Source: Planctomycetaceae bacterium
Lineage (GTDB): Bacteria > Planctomycetota > Planctomycetia > Pirellulales > Pirellulaceae
Direction of reading: 5' to 3'
Length of the DNA: 16,792 nt
NCBI GenBank assembly: GCA_024642765.1
Contig: JAHEAM010000016.1
Span: forward strand, 1-16,792
A model generated the notes under the pieces. It did no database searches, had not been told where the DNA came from, and was given only the letters and a program-made list of their open reading frames with translations. How positions within the stretch are numbered: the first letter of the stretch is position 1; each line of letters begins with the position of its first letter. The position numbers were made by a program, and so were the translations under genes. Of the stretch, positions 13,957-16,792 are shown in pieces.

Positions 13957-16792
13957 TTAGTCCATTTTCTCCAAGTCAATCGAGAAGTCAGCGTCAACAT
14001 CATTGGAGTCTTCGCTTCCCGCTGAATTATAGCGTGCGAAATATTTGTCCGCTGGTGTTGACGTGAACGCTTGGGAATTCGCAACCGCTATCGCCTCATC
14101 CGCACTCAAAGACGGGATTGAATCGCCCAGTAAAGTGGAATCAACGGATGTCACAAGCCGCGGCATATCCACTGTGGATAGTTGTGTTCCCATTCCAAAC
14201 ACATAGTTTGATAATCCGCCGGCGAGGCTAGAATAAATCGCAAGGCTGTCTAGTGACTCAGACGCCACGAAGGCAGCAGAACCCGCTAATCCGGGACGGT
14301 AGAACGTGCCTTGCTGAAACGCCAGATAGCCAACAACCTCTGGATTGTGGCGCAGTTCGGCATCGTAAGACCGTTCTTCTTCCAAGAAAATTCGCGCTCG
14401 CGTTCGATTCGTGCGGATCGCGCGAACAGTCGCTGGATCGCCACCGTTATAGGTTTGCATGTCCGCGAAGAATGCCGGTGTGGTTGCGAAGGTCGAAGTG
14501 AAATTAAGGCTGTAACCATTATGAGTAACCTCGTTAGGTGTCACCCCTGACTCCATATGCAAGCCACTGTAGTCCCCACTTCCAGTGGAGATTGCAATAT
14601 AGCTAATAAGCTCGTTGGCGTGTACGTAATCCGAGGCTTGTTCTTCTTGGATACGAACGCTAAATCCGTCTTGTGTCACATTCTTGAGTCGTGCTGAAGC
14701 TGCATCCGTCTCCCGGGCAGTTACGATTTGAGATAAGACAACCGGACTCGAGGCGAAATCAGTTTGAAACTCGATTCCTTTCCAACGATGATTTCCGATG
14801 ACATTGTTGGCTTCTAAAATCAGGCCGTTCCCCAAGTCATACTGGCCGGCTTCCATAACAATGTAACTGACAGTTTCGAAACCGTGGTTGCCATCGCGGT
14901 AATCCCATTCGTCCAAGCGAATTTCAAACGATCCTCTACGAGCGTTTTGAATTCGAACTGTTAAAGGATCGGAACCCAAGAATGAAGCTGGGCCAGCGAT
15001 AACAACAGGATTTTGAAACTTTGCGGGCAATGGTACGACTTGCCAGTTACTCGAAACCTGAATCGTGTGGACGCTTCCTAAGAGGCCGATTTGGAAAACG
15101 TAGTCGAAGTCGTCGCCAGCGAGCGAGTTTCCATCTCCGTCGAGTGCTGTTCCAAATGGGTTTTGTAAGCCACCCGATTTGAATTTCAGTCTGTAAGAGC
15201 CAACGTCAAGCGGACCGCCGTTAATAGTTGCCGACATTGTATCGGTGCCCAACATGTATTGGTTCATCGTCAGCGTATAAACAATATCATCGGCTGTATC
15301 GAAGAGAAAGTCCGAGCCAGCCTTTCGCAATTCAATATTCGCCGAATCATTGACAGATGCAGGGTCCATCAATTGGTCAAAATCAAATGAAAAGTTTTGA
15401 ATGGTTAGATCATCGGTTGTTGCACCGTTACCTGGTAGTCCCCCAACAAAACTGACTTTCGGTGGAGCGATCGTCTGGGTAATCGACTTGAAAGTATTGA
15501 CACGTCCAGTTCCCATCAATCCAATTTTGTCAGGATTTTGTGAGTCAATATTGTCGGCCCCATAGAGCAACGCTGCCGCGACTTGGTCGCGTGTCCATGT
15601 GGGATGAGCCGACCAGATCAAGGCTGCGGCACCTGCCGCGTTGGGAGTCGCCATGCTCGTTCCGGAAAAATAGTCGTAACCGCCAACGATCGATGACAAA
15701 ATGGCTCCGCCAGGGGCCGAAATATCAATCCCGGTGCCGTAATTGCTGAAGCTACTGATGCGATCGCCTTCATCGGAACTGGCGACAATAATTGATTGTT
15801 GAAAGGCTTGTCGGGGCGGGTTCAATTGAGAGTTATTGCCGGCGGAGTTAAAATGCAGAACGCCTTGATCGTAGAGGTTTTGCAAAGCTGCCGTAAATAC
15901 TGCGTTGCCAACCCAACTGTCAATGTTGTAGCTCGTGTTTACAATTTGAGCTCCATTGTCGGCAGCATAGGTAAAAGTTTCGGCGATCATCGCCGACGTC
16001 CAAGCCCCATAGTTATAGAATTTCAAGGGCATTATCGTTGAAAGGCCTGATACTCCGGCAATCCCTTTTGTATTATCCGTTCGACCTGCTGCAATGCCCC
16101 CAACGTGAGTGCCATGCGTCGCAAACGCACCCGATGGATTGGGGTTGTTGTTACCATCAACGAAATTCCAGCCGGCAACGTCGTCAACATATCCGTTGCC
16201 ATCGTTATCGATACCGTCGCCTGCGATCTCTCCTTTATTATTCCAAATGTTTTCTTGGAGGTCTTCGTGAGTGATGTCGACACCATCATCCGTAATACCA
16301 ATGATGATCGTGGGACTCCCACGAGTTATGTCCCACGCCAAATCGTTTTGCATGGTAACGTGGTGGTATTGGTTTCCATACATGGGGTCATTGGGCGTGT
16401 ATTCACGAGGATCTGCCGTTTGGTAGAAGTTCGGCGAGCTCCACATCACGTTTTCAAAGTGGTCAAGTCGACGCATTGCGTTGACAACACTCGCATTTGG
16501 CCCAACGTTGATATGTACCAAGGCGATGTTGCTTTCGCCACGCTCGACCGTCAGCAAATTTTTGATCGATTGAGCACCGACGATACCGGTCATGAATTGC
16601 CAATTCAACGCATCGAATGCCTGGGGACCTTCGCTGGCGGGAGCGCTCACCGCGACCACGATTTCACCCGGCATGTAAGGTTGTTCAACCGCTTGCTGCA
16701 TCATGGAAGAAACAGTTACTGCATCTCGCGCGAACGGATCAGTGATCGGTGCCAAGTTGGCGAGTAAGTGCTTTGCTTCCAATTGAGCGTAA
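13957..16792 (-). CDS. secreted S8 subtilisin-like protease with Ig-like and triplicated C-terminal repeats, 5' end outside window
   Basis: About 944 residues are visible. The frame is still open at base 16792 and reads YAQLEAKHLLA. This is a variant of the planctomycete LEPR-XLL motif that normally follows a basic leader, so the true start lies beyond the window. Numbering from Leu at 16782 as residue 1, an I9-like prodomain (about 38-130) precedes an S8 catalytic domain. That domain has an intact triad: Asp165 (TDDGVD), His223 (HGTHVGG) and Ser376 (GTSMATP), plus oxyanion Asn316 (SAGNN). A SbsA/Big-type Ig-like domain spans about 440-568. Three related repeats (579-646, 665-736, 755-825) follow, then a tail without recognised motifs ending in an acidic DSNDVDAD stretch. 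The protein is probably exported and self-processed, degrading extracellular protein; the repeats may bind glycans or a surface. A hairpin terminator lies just after the stop. Confidence 0.93.
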   Translation of the reverse strand, partial: YAQLEAKHLLANLAPITDPFARDAVTVSSMMQQAVEQPYMPGEIVVAVSAPASEGPQAFDALNWQFMTGIVGAQSIKNLLTVERGESNIALVHINVGPNASVVNAMRRLDHFENVMWSSPNFYQTADPREYTPNDPMYGNQYHHVTMQNDLAWDITRGSPTIIIGITDDGVDITHEDLQENIWNNKGEIAGDGIDNDGNGYVDDVAGWNFVDGNNNPNPSGAFATHGTHVGGIAAGRTDNTKGIAGVSGLSTIMPLKFYNYGAWTSAMIAETFTYAADNGAQIVNTSYNIDSWVGNAVFTAALQNLYDQGVLHFNSAGNNSQLNPPRQAFQQSIIVASSDEGDRISSFSNYGTGIDISAPGGAILSSIVGGYDYFSGTSMATPNAAGAAALIWSAHPTWTRDQVAAALLYGADNIDSQNPDKIGLMGTGRVNTFKSITQTIAPPKVSFVGGLPGNGATTDDLTIQNFSFDFDQLMDPASVNDSANIELRKAGSDFLFDTADDIVYTLTMNQYMLGTDTMSATINGGPLDVGSYRLKFKSGGLQNPFGTALDGDGNSLAGDDFDYVFQIGLLGSVHTIQVSSNWQVVPLPAKFQNPVVIAGPASFLGSDPLTVRIQNARRGSFEIRLDEWDYRDGNHGFETVSYIVMEAGQYDLGNGLILEANNVIGNHRWKGIEFQTDFASSPVVLSQIVTARETDAASARLKNVTQDGFSVRIQEEQASDYVHANELISYIAISTGSGDYSGLHMESGVTPNEVTHNGYSLNFTSTFATTPAFFADMQTYNGGDPATVRAIRTNRTRARIFLEEERSYDAELRHNPEVVGYLAFQQGTFYRPGLAGSAAFVASESLDSLAIYSSLAGGLSNYVFGMGTQLSTVDMPRLVTSVDSTLLGDSIPSLSADEAIAVANSQAFTSTPADKYFARYNSAGSEDSNDVDADFSIDLEKMD
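14308..15048 (-). repeat. three tandem copies of a ~70-residue lectin-like repeat in the S8 protease
   Basis: Copies lie at 15048-14845, 14790-14575 and 14520-14308. Each has an aromatic start (NWQVV, HRWKGIEF, NGYSLNF), a F-x-x-x-P stretch (FQNPVV, FASSPVV, FATTPAF), a central VR/AR segment, an acidic-aromatic block (RLDEWDY, RIQEEQ, FLEEERSY), then His-x-x-x-E and Y-I/L-hydrophobic (YIVMEAG, YIAISTG, YLAFQQG). An 18-residue linker follows copies 1 and 2. The pattern resembles H-type lectin beta-sandwiches, which is an inference from layout. The DNA copies have diverged, so the duplication is old. Confidence 0.7.

Noticed and set aside
1..16792. A novel defence, mobile or biosynthetic system
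   Set aside because: I looked for integrase/transposase motifs, terminal inverted repeats, CRISPR-like spaced repeats, toxin-antitoxin pairs and clustered unknown genes and saw none; the genes are housekeeping or typical secreted planctomycete proteins.

Overview
The window looks like chromosomal DNA from a planctomycete, most likely a Pirellulales-type lineage. This is inferred from protein character: a subtilisin-like protease whose N-terminus carries a variant of the planctomycete LEPR-XLL motif, a very large fused ResB-CcsA cytochrome c synthase, a lipoprotein with the NRWRGQLGL-type motif, and a sortilin/Asp-box repeat protein. Base composition is moderate and uniform. I see no mobile element, phage gene, CRISPR array, tRNA or rRNA.

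Positions 1-7041 are read on the plus strand. First comes the C-terminal part of a conserved protein of unknown function cut by the window edge. It is followed 18 bases later by fumarylacetoacetase, the last step of tyrosine/homogentisate breakdown, and the two are probably cotranscribed. A lipoprotein with internally duplicated modules comes next, and then the 1283-residue CcsBA-type cytochrome c synthase (System II), which attaches haem to apocytochromes c on the outer face of the membrane.

Positions 7063-13031 are read on the minus strand and converge on ccsBA. In transcription order they are: a small zinc-ribbon membrane protein (13031-12288), a secreted Asp-box/VPS10-like beta-propeller protein (12036-9649), chorismate synthase aroC (9484-8342), and a membrane-anchored AsmA-like protein (8310-7063) only 31 bases after aroC.

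Positions 13032-16792 hold a divergent intergenic region with an 18-codon leader ORF. It is followed by a DUF1499 membrane protein on the plus strand. A perfect 10-bp hairpin terminator separates that gene from a convergent secreted S8 protease, whose 5' end lies outside the window. The protease carries a prodomain, an intact Asp-His-Ser triad, an Ig-like domain and three copies of a lectin-like repeat.

Overall this is an ordinary housekeeping and secreted-protein region. I found no convincing new multi-gene system. The points most worth a second look are the mirrored A-B/B'-A' lipoprotein next to ccsBA, the leader ORF coupled to the DUF1499 gene, the triplicated C-terminal repeat of the protease, and several start-codon corrections.
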